Positions 22,412-35,937 are shown, numbered from the stretch's first letter. The stretch: DNA of 64,000 nt from Adiantum capillus-veneris (GCA_014529385.2 CM043965.1:19519912-19583911); one strand, 5' to 3'. Program-made: numbers and translations. Notes: generated from the letters alone by a model not told the origin.

Positions 22412-22924
22412 ACTTCATCCTCACCTATGTGGCACTTGGCGGGGTTGAGTTGACCTCCCATGTCATAGATATTATTCAATCCTTCTTCTACCCTCAGTGG
22501 ATGCAATGATTTTCAGATATAAATGCAAAAATCATCAATGAACACCCTAATTGACTTTCCAAAGAATGCTTGAAACACCATGTTCATGAAGTGTTAAAAG
22601 GTTGCAGGAGCATTGTTAGGCAAAATGGCATGACTTTGAAATCATAAAAACCCCAAGGAGTGATGAAGGTTGTGTTTAACTGATCCTCTAATGTGATACT
22701 TATTTGAAAGTAACTTGAGTAGCCATCACACACAGTGCACTTCTTGTGGCAGCTACCTCATTTAGTATCTCATTCTGAAATGGGAGGGGAAAGTGATCTC
22801 TTTTTGTTGCCTCATTCAGTGGACGATAATCCACACACACCCTCCACTTTCCATTCTTCTTGGGAGTGAAAACAATGGGAGAGGCCCACTTTGAGTTCTC
22901 CATTGGATAAATGAAACCTGCTGC

Positions 22925-22925
<1 letters not shown>
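22412..22925 (-). pseudogene. RT: Reverse transcriptase fragment, family C remnant
   Basis: On the minus strand: GFIYPMENSKWASPIVFTPK, KNGKWRVCVDYRPLNEATKR, HFPLPFQNEILNEVA, then (after indels) a TTFITPWGF-like segment and FIDD within GKSIRVFIDDFCIYI. These match element C's RT (GFIYPVEDSEWVS, KRDHFPLPFQDKILNEVA). This copy keeps CVDY and the FIDD pair, which element C itself has lost (VYYK, FIDN). It begins abruptly at the GA tract (22926) inside the GFIYP motif. Confidence 0.8.

Positions 22926-23011
<86 letters not shown>
22926..23011. repeat. (GA)n microsatellite, about 86 bp, cutting an RT sequence
   Basis: The left side is RT coding sequence. The right side starts GCACATCGGCTCTCCTCTAG, whose complement lies immediately left of another CT tract at 34102. 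Confidence 0.97.
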
Positions 23012-23012
<1 letters not shown>

Positions 23013-23190
23013 ACATCGGCTCTCCTCTAGCATCCGGTGAGGTCTTAAAATTCCTTCTTCAAATTGTGTGAGTTGAAAAAGTTGAAAACAGATGCAAAAT
23101 TGGGCACCTAGCTATTAATTGCGATTATTATCTTGGTCTTGAAAATAGCAAAATTTTCATCATTTGACAACATCACATGTTAGAACACAG

Positions 23191-24025
23191 GTTCAAGTTG
23201 AAGCTAATTTTCATATTTCTTATTGCAATGGGATGTTAGTAAAGCTTGATAAGTGCTAGTACCATTCATGGATGGTTAGCATTGTGCACTATCTTGATTG
23301 TGATGATATACTCTAGTTTTAATTCTAGGGAAAAAACAAGTGAGCACCTTGTGAACCATGAGTCAATGAGTCCATAGAAAACTATCCATGATGTGTCAAT
23401 GAATCATGATGGACCTAAATGGCTCATATTTTATAGTATTTTCCATGGTTAGGTTCAAGGAGGACTTTGTAGGGATGATCCTAGTCATGGGATTGCCCTC
23501 TTACCTAAATGGCTCATATTTTAGAGTATTTTCCATGGATAGGTTCAAGGAGGAGTTTGTAGGGATAATCCTAGTCATGGGATTGCCCTCTTACCTCCTT
23601 GCATGAGGTATACATGCTTTGCATGACATACATGCCTCTTACCTCCTTCCATGAGGCATAGATGCCTCTTACCAAAATTTCTTTGGAGTTAAAGCAAGCA
23701 AGGTATTTGAATATGGCTACAAAAAATGAATCGATTTGCAAAGATCACTCAAATTCAGCAAGAGAAGATATCATTGATGGTGGAGTTTTCTCACGTTCAA
23801 GTTGAAACTAATTTTCATATTTCTTATTGCAATGGGATGTTAGTAATGTTGGATAAGTGCTAGTACCATTCATGGATGGTTAGCATTGTGCACTATCTTG
23901 ATTGTGATGATATACTCTGGTCTTAATTCTAGGGGAAAGACAAGTGATCACCTTGTGAACCATGAGTCAATGAATCCATAGAAAAATAGCCATGATGTGT
24001 CAATGAATCATGATGGACCTAAATG
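23191..24025 (+). repeat. Direct repeat pair, about 230 bp each, 604 bp apart
   Basis: 23191-23420 and 23795-24025 share GTTCAAGTTGAA, then ATTTCTTATTGCAATGGGATG and on to AATGAATCATGATGGACC with few differences. Confidence 0.85.
23414..23593 (+). repeat. 90-bp tandem duplication
   Basis: Two adjacent copies starting CCTAAATGGCTCATATTTTA at 23414 and 23504. The second also has GTAGGGAT-ATCCTAGTCATGG with single-base differences. Confidence 0.9.
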
Positions 24026-24572
24026 TGGCATGTTGAGAAGGAAGCATGCATTTGCCAACAAATTGGTTGACATAAAGCCCCATTCCATGTGTAGAGCACT
24101 CCCCAACAATCAAATTCAAAGGGTTGCTTTCCTATACCTTGTTCGGTGTTGGGAGTGTAAGTGCATAGACAACACTATAATGCCACAAGATTTTTGCAGA
24201 GTTTTGGCTTCCAAACGACTCGTATGAACTCTCAAAAATATAGATTTTTCTTTTAATTTTTTAAAGTTATGTAGCCTAGCAGTCTAAGTGGAAAATTTTG
24301 GAATTTAACTCACCACTCGCCAAATTCACGTACGTTGTGCACAATCAAGCATGAGACTCAAAAGGTAGCATTAAAAATTTGAGTCATTCGGAACATACAA
24401 GAGAAACACTAGGAAGCTAGGTACCTTTGGGTGCAGTCCACTTCAAGTCTATTCCTCGGCTTGTCGATTGGGCACGAGAGTCTTCTCCCCAAGTGTGTCC
24501 ACTGTGTGCTCTAGACAATTGAAAAATAATCAAGGATGAAAATACCATCGTCCTTGTTCTCTTGATCCTACA

Positions 24573-24584
24573 CCCCCCCCCCCC
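24573..24584. repeat. (C)12 homopolymer
   Basis: Run of C just before AACGTGGGGACC and the primer-site-like sequence. Confidence 0.9.
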
Positions 24585-24603
24585 AACGTGGGGACCTCTT
24601 AGC

Positions 24604-24616
24604 TAGTATCAGAGCT
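24604..24616 (+). other. Decayed primer-binding site (initiator-Met type)
   Basis: TAGTATCAGAGCT differs by one base from the plant retroelement site TGGTATCAGAGCT. It lies about 570 bases before a decayed gag in the same orientation. Confidence 0.5.
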
Positions 24617-25179
24617 CTTCATATGGGGTGATCCTAAGAGCTTTTGACTTAGGTCGTACACATAATGCATGTTGATTTGAAAATAAATTATTGAAATTAC
24701 ATAGCTTGAAGTAGAGCTTGAATGAGTGGTTTCCCATTTTAAAGAAAATTTTAGAACCTGAAAGACTTCTTGTATGCATGATTCAACCCTACTTTACTTA
24801 ATTGTGGACCAAAAAGATGAAGTAACGAACATAGTCTTGAGAAGTAATACAACTAAATTATCAGAATAACAACTTTAAGATAATTGTATAAAGGTCACAC
24901 AAGATCTAAGTTAAGTGCTTGAGAACTTCATGAACATCTTGATGATTCTTTTAATCCCAACCAAAAAGATATCTCATGGAAGCACATTGGTGGGAACTAT
25001 ACTTGAAATGATATTCATGGCATTCTTAATGTAAGAATCCTGCTTGAAATCTTATATTTGGAAGGCAAGTTCATAGACAAGTTCATAATTACTTGATTCT
25101 GTGTAGATATTCTTGGAAATTTAAGCTATATCTATAAAATCATTTTATTTTCACAGTTAAATTGCTAAAATGCCTTTGA

Positions 25180-26060
25180 GAAGCACTAATGGATCCTCTA
25201 CACCTTTCAAAAGTCCCAACCTGGTAACTTTAGTGGGGAAGACAAAGATGTTGGCAAAGTACTTGAAGATTAGATGGAGAAGATCGATGACTATTTTGAT
25301 CATGCCTAGTCTTAATTGAGCACAAGGCTACTATAGCTAGGTTCAAACTAGAAAAGATGTCCAAAAGATGATGGAAAGATCATTTGCCAAGAGAATCATA
25401 TTGCTCCAGCTAATATAATTTGGGCATATATCAACAACTCTCAGGTCTGTAAAAAACTATCAAAACAAGACTTATCATCCTAATAGGATGAATGAGTTCT
25501 TGGTGGATACTAATCAAGAGACGATGGACCTTGAGGCATACTATCAACACTTTCTTACCCTGGTTAGGTATGCTCCTAGAGGCATAACTCAAGAAGTGAA
25601 GGTTGTAGGTTTGTATCTGGATTACATTCTCCTTTGAAGGAGAAAATTCAAGAATTATGTCTTACTATATTTATTGATGTAATGGAAGCTGGTAAGCCCA
25701 CTGAAAATGAAGTGAATGCTCAACCTAAGCATAAAACCGATTTCAACCCTAACAAGGAATCTAAGAAGGTTAGGATTGAACGAGAAATCTCAATAACATG
25801 TATGGATCTTAATGACATCTTTTGGAGAGAGAAAACCAGGAAGGAAAGGCTATGCTACATTTGCATGGACCCAAATCATTGAAGGAGTAAATGTCCTTTG
25901 CTCCCTAAGATTCTTCATTCAAGAAGCAAATTTTCTAGTTACTTTAGTTCTTATTCTAATTTGGATACCTGACAACAAGGTAAGTTTAATCCTCAACAAT
26001 GACCAAATTAACAAGCTCAAAGGAACTTTCATCTAGGAAATCCTCCTTTTAAGAGAAATG
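25180..26060 (+). pseudogene. gag: Decayed gag with zinc knuckle, unknown gypsy family
   Basis: Plus-strand scraps can be read in order. A GNFSGED-like start (CAACCTGGTAACTTTAGTGG) is followed by TNQETMDLEAYYQHFLTLVR and YAPRGI, a typical gag helix. Then comes KFKNYVLLYLLM-type sequence, and KERLCYICMDPNH plus a TGA plus RSKCP, a CX2CX4HX4C zinc knuckle with one stop inside it. The cleanest open part is 25634-25882 (82 aa). I see no protease or RT after it, so the element appears truncated on its right. The sequence differs from the gags of A, B and C. Confidence 0.6.
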
Positions 26061-29000
26061 CCTTACCACCCAGACCAAATCCTTCTCCTAATGTCAGACA
26101 CACTGATGCACCAGTAAAACAGGTACAAGCAACAATCAAAGAACAGTAAGATCAACTATCTGATCACTCCTATATCTTAGTTGTATATCCCAACTAAAGT
26201 TGGAATCTAAAGCACATTTCAAGAATACTCATCTCATTAAAATACTGCACTTAGGCAAAGTCTCAAAACCATTTTCAGTAAGCAGTTTCACTTGAAGAGC
26301 ATTATGATGCATTTGTAAGCATTTATGAGCTTAGACTAAAAGCTCAAAATCTTTGAGTTTATTGAATGAGCTCTAAGAATCAGATAGAAGAATTTGTTTG
26401 AGCAGAAGATTGAACTCTCCCAAGAAAGAGTTTTACAGTTGTTTAGCAGATAGATAATATACGCTTACATCCCATTAAAGAACTTGCAAAGCTACCGATA
26501 TATCATTGTGCCCAAACATAATTTCTACACAAATGTCCTTTTATCATCAATCTACAAGAAAACTCTGCATGGGCTGAAACATTCGTTCCTAAACTCTTCA
26601 TGTAAGTAATGTCCACAAACTCTATACCACCTTGGTCAATAAACTCTAGACCATTGCTATGGAATGTGAATAGAATAATGATTTGGTATTATAAATCAAC
26701 CTTCACACATTTTTTTTGTTTTGAGCAATTATTATTCGATGTTTTTTATATTTTTAATGGATGAGTATATGAGATGATACTTTTTATTGCATATAATTAA
26801 AGTTTGAGATACTGAGATTAGAATAATCCCAAAATGTATTTTAGGGGCTCAATGATTGGAAGTGACTGACTTTGATTTTTTGCCCTCTTTCGCTTGTCGG
26901 AAAGGTAAGATAAGTGTGTGCAAGAGGTTACTAAGCAAGTTCTTCACTCCCAGAACCTCATTTGTAGTAGTGACAACGCCATGCTAGTCAAAGGCATCCA
27001 TAGAGCCCTTAAAGTTGGTCATACGAGAGGGTGGTTGCTATCATGGGGGGCCCAATGGAGGAGCAATTGTTTGGACTATTTTGATTTCCCTACTCACATG
27101 CATACCATCTACTATGCTTTCCCCACATTGATGAATAATACAATGCATATGTCAAAGAAGACCTTGGTTAGATTATTTCGGAGGTAGCAAACAAAATAAT
27201 TATGTTATAGAAAGGCAAATCTACATGGTTGCAAGTATTCAAAGGTATGTTTCCTTATTTTTGGCTTGGCAAGAGACTAGTGTTAACATGTATAAATTTT
27301 TTAAAGCTCTTCATGAAATTTAAACTCTTGCTGTTTTTGTTGGTGTAGCATAGTTGAGTCCTTCTCAAGTATGAACCCACACAATGACAATTTAAATACA
27401 CCTTTCGGAGACTAGCATTACACTGGGAATTATTTGAGATAGCTTGTTCTTTGGCTTTCTTTGTGGTTTTATTTTTGATTTGTAATGTCAATTCTATTGT
27501 TGCAAAATTTGCATGTGGCTATGAAATTCTTGTAGCGAGCTCTTTGCATAAGCTTGAGGTTGATAAAGTAGGAGTGCCTTGCCAAGAATCTATTTTCTTC
27601 CTCAAAGAAAGAGTTGCCAAGATTCATATCAAATATGTGGCCAAACAAAGTTAAGCAAGTATAGATGATCTATATATCTTTCTTTGGTGTGATTAATTCA
27701 AGTTTGTGGTGTATTTATGGGGTGAAAATGAGTCAACATTCTTTTTTGGAAAAAAAGAATATAGCTCATTTAGTGACAAAACAAAACTCAACTCACAATC
27801 ACGCACGAATATTTTTACAAATTGTATGTATCTTGGCCACTGAGGGCCAAATTGAGGAACAATCACACCTAGGGTGTATCTTAGGGTGCTAGATGACTAT
27901 AGGAACAACTAAAGTTTCATAGCATCCTAGACACATAAGCTCATGTAGTTCACTCATGAAAAAAACAAGTGATGTGTACTTCACATGAAAGAGATAGTTA
28001 CTTTGGTAGAAATGATCTTGGAGAACAAGGCACAAGTAGATACTACGATATCACCACACAAAAATGTACTTAGGACTTTTCGATAACCAATTGACATTCA
28101 ATATTCACAAGTATTATTTAGGTTTTTTGTGTCCTCTTTTATGGAGCCTAGGCTAGAGATCATGTATCCATGCATATTAGAGATTTGATCCTCTCGTGCA
28201 TAAGTAAGGTGGTTATATGATATCATGTGGCATTTGTGTCTTGCTCCCACATTCATTTGCACAATTGCTTCCATACATTAGACATGTCAACTACAACCTC
28301 AATAGATATTTATGTTTGAAGAGTTCTTGCTATGCTACAGGTCCGATGCAGCACCCCCAAACATTTGTTGTTGATGTTGGGGATTAGATCCTAGGCAAGC
28401 ATATGTATTTGCTTGACCTTGTTTGCATACTCCTCTTAATTCATACCAAGAGTATATACATAGCTTTCTTTTTTGGGAAACATGGGAGTTGGACTTTTGG
28501 GCTTTTGAGGTAGCTTACCTTTCTATTCTTTTTTTTATGCCCCATGACCTATTGGTAGACCTGTTGACCTTGCCTGTCCTTGGCACCTCAATTTGGCTCT
28601 TTGGAGTTCTATGATCTACCAGTTGATTCCCTTTATATTCTTTTCTTGTGCCCTAGGACTTGTTGGTTGCCTTGCTAGCCTCCCTTGTCTGCTGGCATTT
28701 CAATACTAATCATCAAAATTCTTTGATGAACCATCAGTGGATTTCCCTGCTTTGTCGGAACAGTGAGATGAACTATCATTTGATTCCCTTTGTTCTTTGG
28801 AGTCCTCTAATGAAACTGTATTTGGTTCCCTTAGTTTTTTGGAACCCTCGGATTCTTACAACATTATTGACTCTTTGGGGCTAACTCTCTAGGTACTCTT
28901 TTAACTCTCATAATTGGATATTCTCTTAGGCCTCTCATACGACATTGTGGTCTATAGTTATTATCTAGTCTCTCTTTGCCTATAATGGTTGCAAGTGCTT

Positions 29001-29588
29001 CAAACTTCTTAAAAATCTCAGCAATCCTGAACATTTGTGACACGTTTCCAAGTAATAGTACATATCCTTTAGGCCTAGCCTTATCCTAAGTTGAGGTAGT
29101 CTGAGGTTGGCAAACCAATCCCTTTGATTATCATTGATGTAAATAAAGAATTGGTGGAAGGTCTCTTGATGACAAGTAAGGTTATTATAGTCAACACTCT
29201 TCCAACAAGTCATGCTTCTTGACATTGCGAAGGCTTTGGTCCCAATCTATAGATTAAGAGTTCCCTCCCATCTCTTGATAGATGTGTTCCCATATTGTTT
29301 AACACTATGGCCAAAACCTTTTTCCCCTTGCTAAAGCATTTAACGTCACCTTAGGAGCCATTTGTTAAAACATTCAAAGAAGTTATTAATACATGTATAT
29401 GACACTTCAGTCACTTTATTGTAATCCAATACCACATAAATCCACACAAAATGACAATTTAAACAAGTTTCACTAGCCACTATCACTCATAAATGCATCG
29501 TGAATACAATATTCTTTCTCAAATAGCATGCATGAATGCGTACATGATGCATGACTAACCCGACTAGTACCATGTTTTAGGCTATCCA
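26061..29588. other. Long stretch without recognisable genes
   Basis: AT-rich and stop-rich. Weak frames (26918-27187, 27451-27654, 28423-28614) carry no motif I know. 28490-28880 has loosely repeated TTTGGTTCCCTT and TCTTTGGAGTCC words, too degenerate to define a unit. Confidence 0.4.
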
Positions 29589-29598
29589 CCTAACCTTT

Positions 29599-29611
29599 GG
29601 CTCTAATACTA
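29599..29611 (-). other. Primer-site-like sequence, minus strand
   Basis: The minus strand reads TAGTATTAGAGCC, two or three changes from TGGTATCAGAGCC, with CAAAGGTTAGG following. It suggests another decayed retroelement pointing left, whose LTR would lie right of 29612. No coding remnant confirms it. Confidence 0.3.
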
Positions 29612-29886
29612 GGTGAGAGATACCCCTCCAATCTATGCAAAAAATATACAATCTACACTTCTATATAGTTTCAATATACATCGGAGTTACGGAAGCGTTT
29701 TCATAGGGGAGGAGTTTTCAACACTTGACCTAGCATGGAGTTTAAGCCATAAGCAAGAATGCATGCAGAGGCACCTAATGGCTAGTGGAGGACAAGTGCT
29801 ACCTCTGAATGTGTAATATGCATGAAAAAATACTCAAGAAAATAACAATGTGGAGGTTGAATAGAAGTGTACACTGCATTGCAAAA

Positions 29887-29888
<2 letters not shown>

Positions 29889-29932
<44 letters not shown>
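29889..29932. repeat. (GA)n microsatellite, about 44 bp
   Basis: Uninterrupted AG/GA tract. Confidence 0.97.
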
Positions 29933-29935
<3 letters not shown>

Positions 29936-30711
29936 TGAAGGGTGAAGTAGAGTGCATAGAGACACAAGAGAATGACAAAAGATAATCTTTAAATGCCCCA
30001 TCTAAATGAGACAAGCAACCATGTATTAGTACAATAACAAAATCTAAGTACATCATAACATCAAAATAAAAAATGACTAGTAGAGCACCGGACCCTGTGT
30101 AGGGATCAACCGGTCCACCCATTTACTTCCGCTCTACTATGGACATAGAGAATTTCACTTGGCAAGGAGTGAGCCAGAACATATCTAATCTACCTAAGCC
30201 ATAGACATAGGCTGAGGCTACTATGCCTCCGTCCATGAACCCGAGCTTTGAAAGGATCCCAAATACCAACAGGTGGTAGGGTATCAACACCAACCATACC
30301 AGTTTAGGAGCCATACCTCTTTGATACCCAACATTTTGTGTCGACCAAATCCAAGGCAAGATATTCAGTGTGTTAGCCATGTAATCTAATAATATAGATG
30401 GGCCTAACAAAAAAGAAGATCTAGGTAACAGCCTCGATCCAGCAATGCCCTAGGTCATCGACCCTTTTGTCTAAGGCTAAGCGATGTAGGTGATCCTAGT
30501 CTTGTAGTGGATATGGATATCCTATTTAGCTAAATCAAAATCCACTTAGCTAAATCAAAATCTTGATTAAATAAAAAAACACAGTAGAGAGAGAAAGAGA
30601 TGATGGATATGGAGTTTAGAGCTTCTTACCGTGCTTTAGGAGTGATTACGGGTTAAAGGCTTCTTGCTTTGTTGCAAGAGAGACGTGTGAATTTTTTTCT
30701 TGAAGATGTAA
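29933..30711. other. Non-coding stretch
   Basis: No coding motif. A short tandem TTTAGCTAAATCAAAATC (two copies, about 30525-30560) is the only structure seen. Confidence 0.4.
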
Positions 30712-31556
30712 TTTCAGGTATGGTTTTGTTGGTAAATCACTACTAAATAGGAGAGTTGGATGTAGATGAAGCTTGTGAGTTCTTTGCTTTTTTGGGCATC
30801 AAATTGGCTCTTACTACAACGTACAATCAGGAAATTAGTGGGAAAAGTGAAAGAGGGCATCCACCTATTGTCAAGGATTTAGCAAAGGCATGTTGAGGGG
30901 ATATTGGTGATTGGCATAAGCTTCTACCTTTTTCTTTATGGGTTGATCACTCTATGCATAGTTTTGTTACAGGTTTTATGCCATTTGAATTAATGCATGG
31001 ATATAAACCCATTATGCCTATAGAGGAGATGGTGAATGTCTTGGAGTATAATTCCATGGGAAGTAGGTATTTCTACAGAAGATTTACTTGCTTTACATAT
31101 TCACAAAATTGAGAGGCATCAAGAAGATATCAAGCACGCCAAAGCAAATCTCAAGGAGGCACGATTGAAGAATAAAGCAGCATTTGATGAGAAGCATAGC
31201 CTATGGCCTTATGCTATCAAATATGGTGATTGGGTACTTATGACAAGAGTGTGGAAAACCAATACTCTTTTATGAAAAATATGGTCAAACATTGGTTTGG
31301 ACTGTATGTTGTACTTCATGCTTATGACAATGCAACATATAAATTATGTGAGATTCATGGCACTGAGCTTAGAGTGCCTATTGTAGAGAAAAGAATTAAA
31401 TTGTTCAAGAAACAAGAGGGTAAGGTCAATTTTGAGGATCAAATCTTAGATCATCTACCCAGGGATGATCAAATCTTAGATCATCTACCAAGGGATGGTG
31501 ATGATTTGTATGCATCAGACGATCTGTCTGGTGAAGCTTTTGATAATGCAAATTAA
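30712..31556 (+). pseudogene. IN: Integrase C-terminal part of a fourth Ty3/gypsy family
   Basis: Plus-strand frames give DEACEFFAFLGIKLALTTTY, then a KSERGHPPIVKDLAKAC-like segment carrying Glu at the expected core position, PFSLWVDHSMHSFVTGFMPF and ELMHGYKPIMP. Then come the long helix KIERHQEDIKHAKANLKEA and, in another frame, WFGLYVVLHAYDNATYKLCE with LRVPIVEKRIKLFKKQEG, equivalent to the GPY/F module. The core is full of stops and the second catalytic Asp segment is unreadable. The tail is cleaner (31230-31556, 108 aa) and contains a duplicated DQILDHLPRD. No A, B or C relative is obvious. Confidence 0.65.
31437..31496 (+). repeat. 30-bp in-frame tandem duplication
   Basis: GATCAAATCTTAGATCATCT occurs twice, 30 bases apart, encoding DQILDHLPRD twice at the tail of the integrase remnant. 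Confidence 0.9.
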
Positions 31557-31596
31557 TAAAGAAGATGGTTGGCACATTCCAAAGGATGTGCACGTT

Positions 31597-31608
31597 CAAA
31601 GGGGTGGA
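31597..31608 (+). other. Polypurine tract and 3' LTR start of the fourth family
   Basis: CAAAGGGGTGGA is followed by TGTCATGACCACAAGGGG at 31609. A purine run abutting TG 50 bases after the pol stop is where a 3' LTR should begin. Only about 80 bases of it could be present before PPR-like sequence starts, so the LTR looks truncated. Confidence 0.5.
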
Positions 31609-31689
31609 TGTCATGACCACAAGGGGAAAGTCAAATAGGACACAGGTTTTTTGACTGTATCACCACCCTGAGAAAATTTAATGGCATCT

Positions 31690-32520
31690 GCTATCAACTT
31701 GGTTATAGGCTATTAGGTGAAAAATGATCTGATTATTGATGTTTTGATTGATTTGCATGCTGATGTTGTAGATGGAAAAATTTTGATCAATATGGATGCC
31801 AATTATTGAACCAGATTCGTGGCATTGAAGAAGACTTTGGTGTTTAGAAATGCTCTAATTGATATTCACACCAAAAACGGTGCACTTTATAGAGAAACAA
31901 GTGCTTGCGGAAATATGTAATTTATGGGCATGGAAATGGTGTGGTACTCTGCAATGCTTTAGTTGAAATATATGCCTAATGTGGTGATTGGAAATGCTTC
32001 TATTAATACATATACCAATTTTTTTGCTTGGCAATGCTTCAAAAGGTATGTATGCCAAATGTTATGTCTGGCAATGCCTTGATTGATATGTATACCAAAT
32101 GTTTTGCTTGGCGATGATTCAACAGATATGTATGCCAAATGTAGTGCAATTGTCAAAGATAAGTTGTGTTCAACATTGCCTTGGCAGATATCTAGGTCAA
32201 AAATCTCATGTTGAGATCGCTAGCTAGGGATTTCTATTAAAGCATGTCAAGCTTGGAAATGCTTTGATTGACAGATACACTAAATGCGGCATCTTCAAAG
32301 CACAAAAGTTATCGATGAGCTTCTAGTCTGAGATGTTGTCTCTTGGAGTACATTAATTGCAAGATATGCGCAAGAAGAGCATGGTCCAAAAGCTTTAGCG
32401 TGCCTTTAGCAGATGCAGAATGAGGTCCTCTCTCAAAATGTTATGACTTGTGCTTGCACCTTGAAGGCAAACGGCCTTGCAATGGCTGCCCAAAATCCCA
32501 AGAGTTGGATGCCCAAGGTA
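31690..32520 (+). pseudogene. PPR (pentatricopeptide repeat) gene remnant
   Basis: Repeated scraps of plant PPR protein are readable on the plus strand, in changing frames: NDLIIDVLIDLHADVVDGK, FRNALIDIHTKNGAL, VVLCNALVEIYA, MSGNALIDMYTKC, a LGNALIDRYTKCG-like segment and, near 32335-32450, DVVSWSTLIARYAQEEHGPK and ACLQQMQNEVLSQNVMTC. These are the L- and S-type motifs of PLS-class PPR proteins, which bind organellar RNA. Many stops and indels make it dead. The motif spacing (roughly 50-65 bases around 31950-32130) is tighter than the usual 93-105, so pieces are missing between repeats. I infer a decayed fragment of a host gene, not part of the neighbouring retroelement. Confidence 0.7.
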
Positions 32521-34209
<1,689 letters not shown>

Positions 34210-34510
34210 GTTGAAGTCAAGAAGAGGATGCCAAAGGTAAGACATGCAAGCCCGTCAATATAGAGACTGTGATGGATGTCAAAGGAATTAGATGTTAAAA
34301 TTCTCCACTGATTCCACAATCCAAAAAGTGAGTTCCTTGATTCCAAGATCCAAAGTGGAATCTTCGTGTGTGTGTGTGTGAAAATGCACACCAGCCTCTC
34401 TTTCTTTGATGCTGATGAAGAGGCACCTAATCTCCCTCTTTGTCTTGCTATCGAATGTGCTTGTTCTCTTGTTGAGAGTGTGTGCGTGCCATGAGGGATC
34501 CAAGGAAGCC

Positions 34511-34535
34511 CTCTCTCTCTCTCTCTCTCTCTCAC

Positions 34536-34586
<51 letters not shown>
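34511..34586. repeat. Compound (CT)n(CA)n microsatellite, about 76 bp
   Basis: CT tract with one CA interruption, changing to CA at about 34557. Confidence 0.97.
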
Positions 34587-34587
<1 letters not shown>

Positions 34588-34614
34588 CTCCTTTGCTCTC
34601 TTCCAATGTCATGT

Positions 34615-34615
34615 G

Positions 34616-34671
<56 letters not shown>
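34615..34671. repeat. (GT)n microsatellite, about 57 bp
   Basis: GT tract 30 bases after the CT/CA tract and complementary to its CA part, so the two could pair as a long hairpin. Confidence 0.96.
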
Positions 34672-35645
34672 TGTGTGCATTGGTATAGCTAAGTGTCAGA
34701 CTTAGAAGTGGACATAATCCAAGCAAGGGCCGTATATAGGTGCATGCCAGAGTGCAATATCAAGTATGAGGGGCCAGTACAATCAAAGGTATCCAGAGTT
34801 GCATTTTTTTGGTGTTTCTTTTGGGTGAGAATTAATGCTATAGGACCAATAAATTTGGGTCCTAAAAGCTTCTAAAAGTGCACAGATGATGTTGCATAAG
34901 GTGGCCCTTAGAGTACTCTTCAAGTTAGTCTAACTTGTTAATTGGACGTCTAGTGCTCAAGATATTGCAGTTGGAAGGAAAAGGTGGTTTCAAAATCTAT
35001 ACCATATGAAGCAAGTGTAGAAATGGCTCAAATTGTATGTGTGATGCTAGGATTGAAATGTTCAATTTGTGGTGCATGTTGGTCTTTTTAGGAGTTTGCA
35101 ATCGGAGTCCTAATGGTCAAATTATGAGCAAATAAAGATTTGTTGAGGGCCAACTCTGCATTTCTTGGATTGCCTTGAAAAGTATGCCATCAAGGTTTTT
35201 CTCAAGCTATCTAGAGTTTTTAGAGGTAGCATGTAGCATACAAAGCACATTGGAAGTTACAACATGCTGATCGAAGTTTTAAGCAATAAGATAGGTAAGT
35301 TACAGTGGTAATTGGAGATTGGATGGTTTTTTTCATTTTTTTGAAGCGACGGTTTACAACCTTAAAAAAATGAATCTGCAAAGGTGATGTGGGGTTTTAA
35401 AGTCAGCACCATGGAGCCTTGCTAAGATTTTACAGATGGATCATTGGGCAGTGGAGTTGAAAGTTATGGGTTTCCAAGCAGCAACAAAAAAAGGGTTTTA
35501 TAAAGTTTGTATATGGTTTTTTCCCAACTATTGGGGTGCATAGCTTATAAATGCTAGGTGGCGGTGGAAAATACCACATCTAAGGCAAGAAGTAATTGTG
35601 GTAGGGTATTTAGCTATAAACGAGCGCCCCTTATGGGTATCAAAG

Positions 35646-35647
<2 letters not shown>
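34672..35647. other. Stretch without recognisable genes
   Basis: AT-rich, no motif recognised. Confidence 0.4.

Positions 35648-35725
<78 letters not shown>
35648..35725. repeat. (GA)n microsatellite, about 78 bp
   Basis: Uninterrupted GA tract after AAAGGG. Confidence 0.98.
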
Positions 35726-35728
<3 letters not shown>

Positions 35729-35921
35729 ATCTTGGGGGAGCCTAGCCATGGAGTCTCTCTCTCCCTCATCATGTGGGTGGCCTTGAGAGCTACGTAATGT
35801 TGTTCTAGAGGTCGACGACAATGTACGACAATGATTGTTAGTGTGTTGACTCATGGTAGTTGGGGCCATTTCACACATGGGCCAAAGGGCACCCACTTTG
35901 TTGGACGCAAACCCCACTCCA

Positions 35922-35937
35922 CTAGCGATATCGCTAG
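35922..35937. other. Perfect 16-bp palindrome
   Basis: CTAGCGATATCGCTAG reads the same on both strands. It lies about 13 bases before the left edge of repeat R, next to a G run. A binding site or a chance palindrome are both possible. Confidence 0.4.

Larger units (their letters stand above)
19378..22925 (-). mobile_element. Chimeric Ty3/gypsy remnant (RT of family C, integrase and LTR of family B)
   Basis: Read leftward the order is RT motifs like element C (22925-22412), integrase and chromodomain-like tail like element B (22411-20977), polypurine tract, and a 3' LTR like element B (20585-19378). All parts have the same orientation, and the order RT then integrase then LTR is the normal one. 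RNase H of either parent is missing. The left end is truncated at repeat R and the right end at a GA tract. Stops and indels are frequent. Confidence 0.75.
23012..24572. other. Non-coding stretch with nested local duplications
   Basis: No coding motif. It contains a repeat pair 604 bp apart and a 90-bp tandem duplication (listed separately). Because a primer-site-like sequence follows at 24604, part of this stretch could be the 5' LTR of the gag remnant to the right, but I could not fix its ends. Confidence 0.4.
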
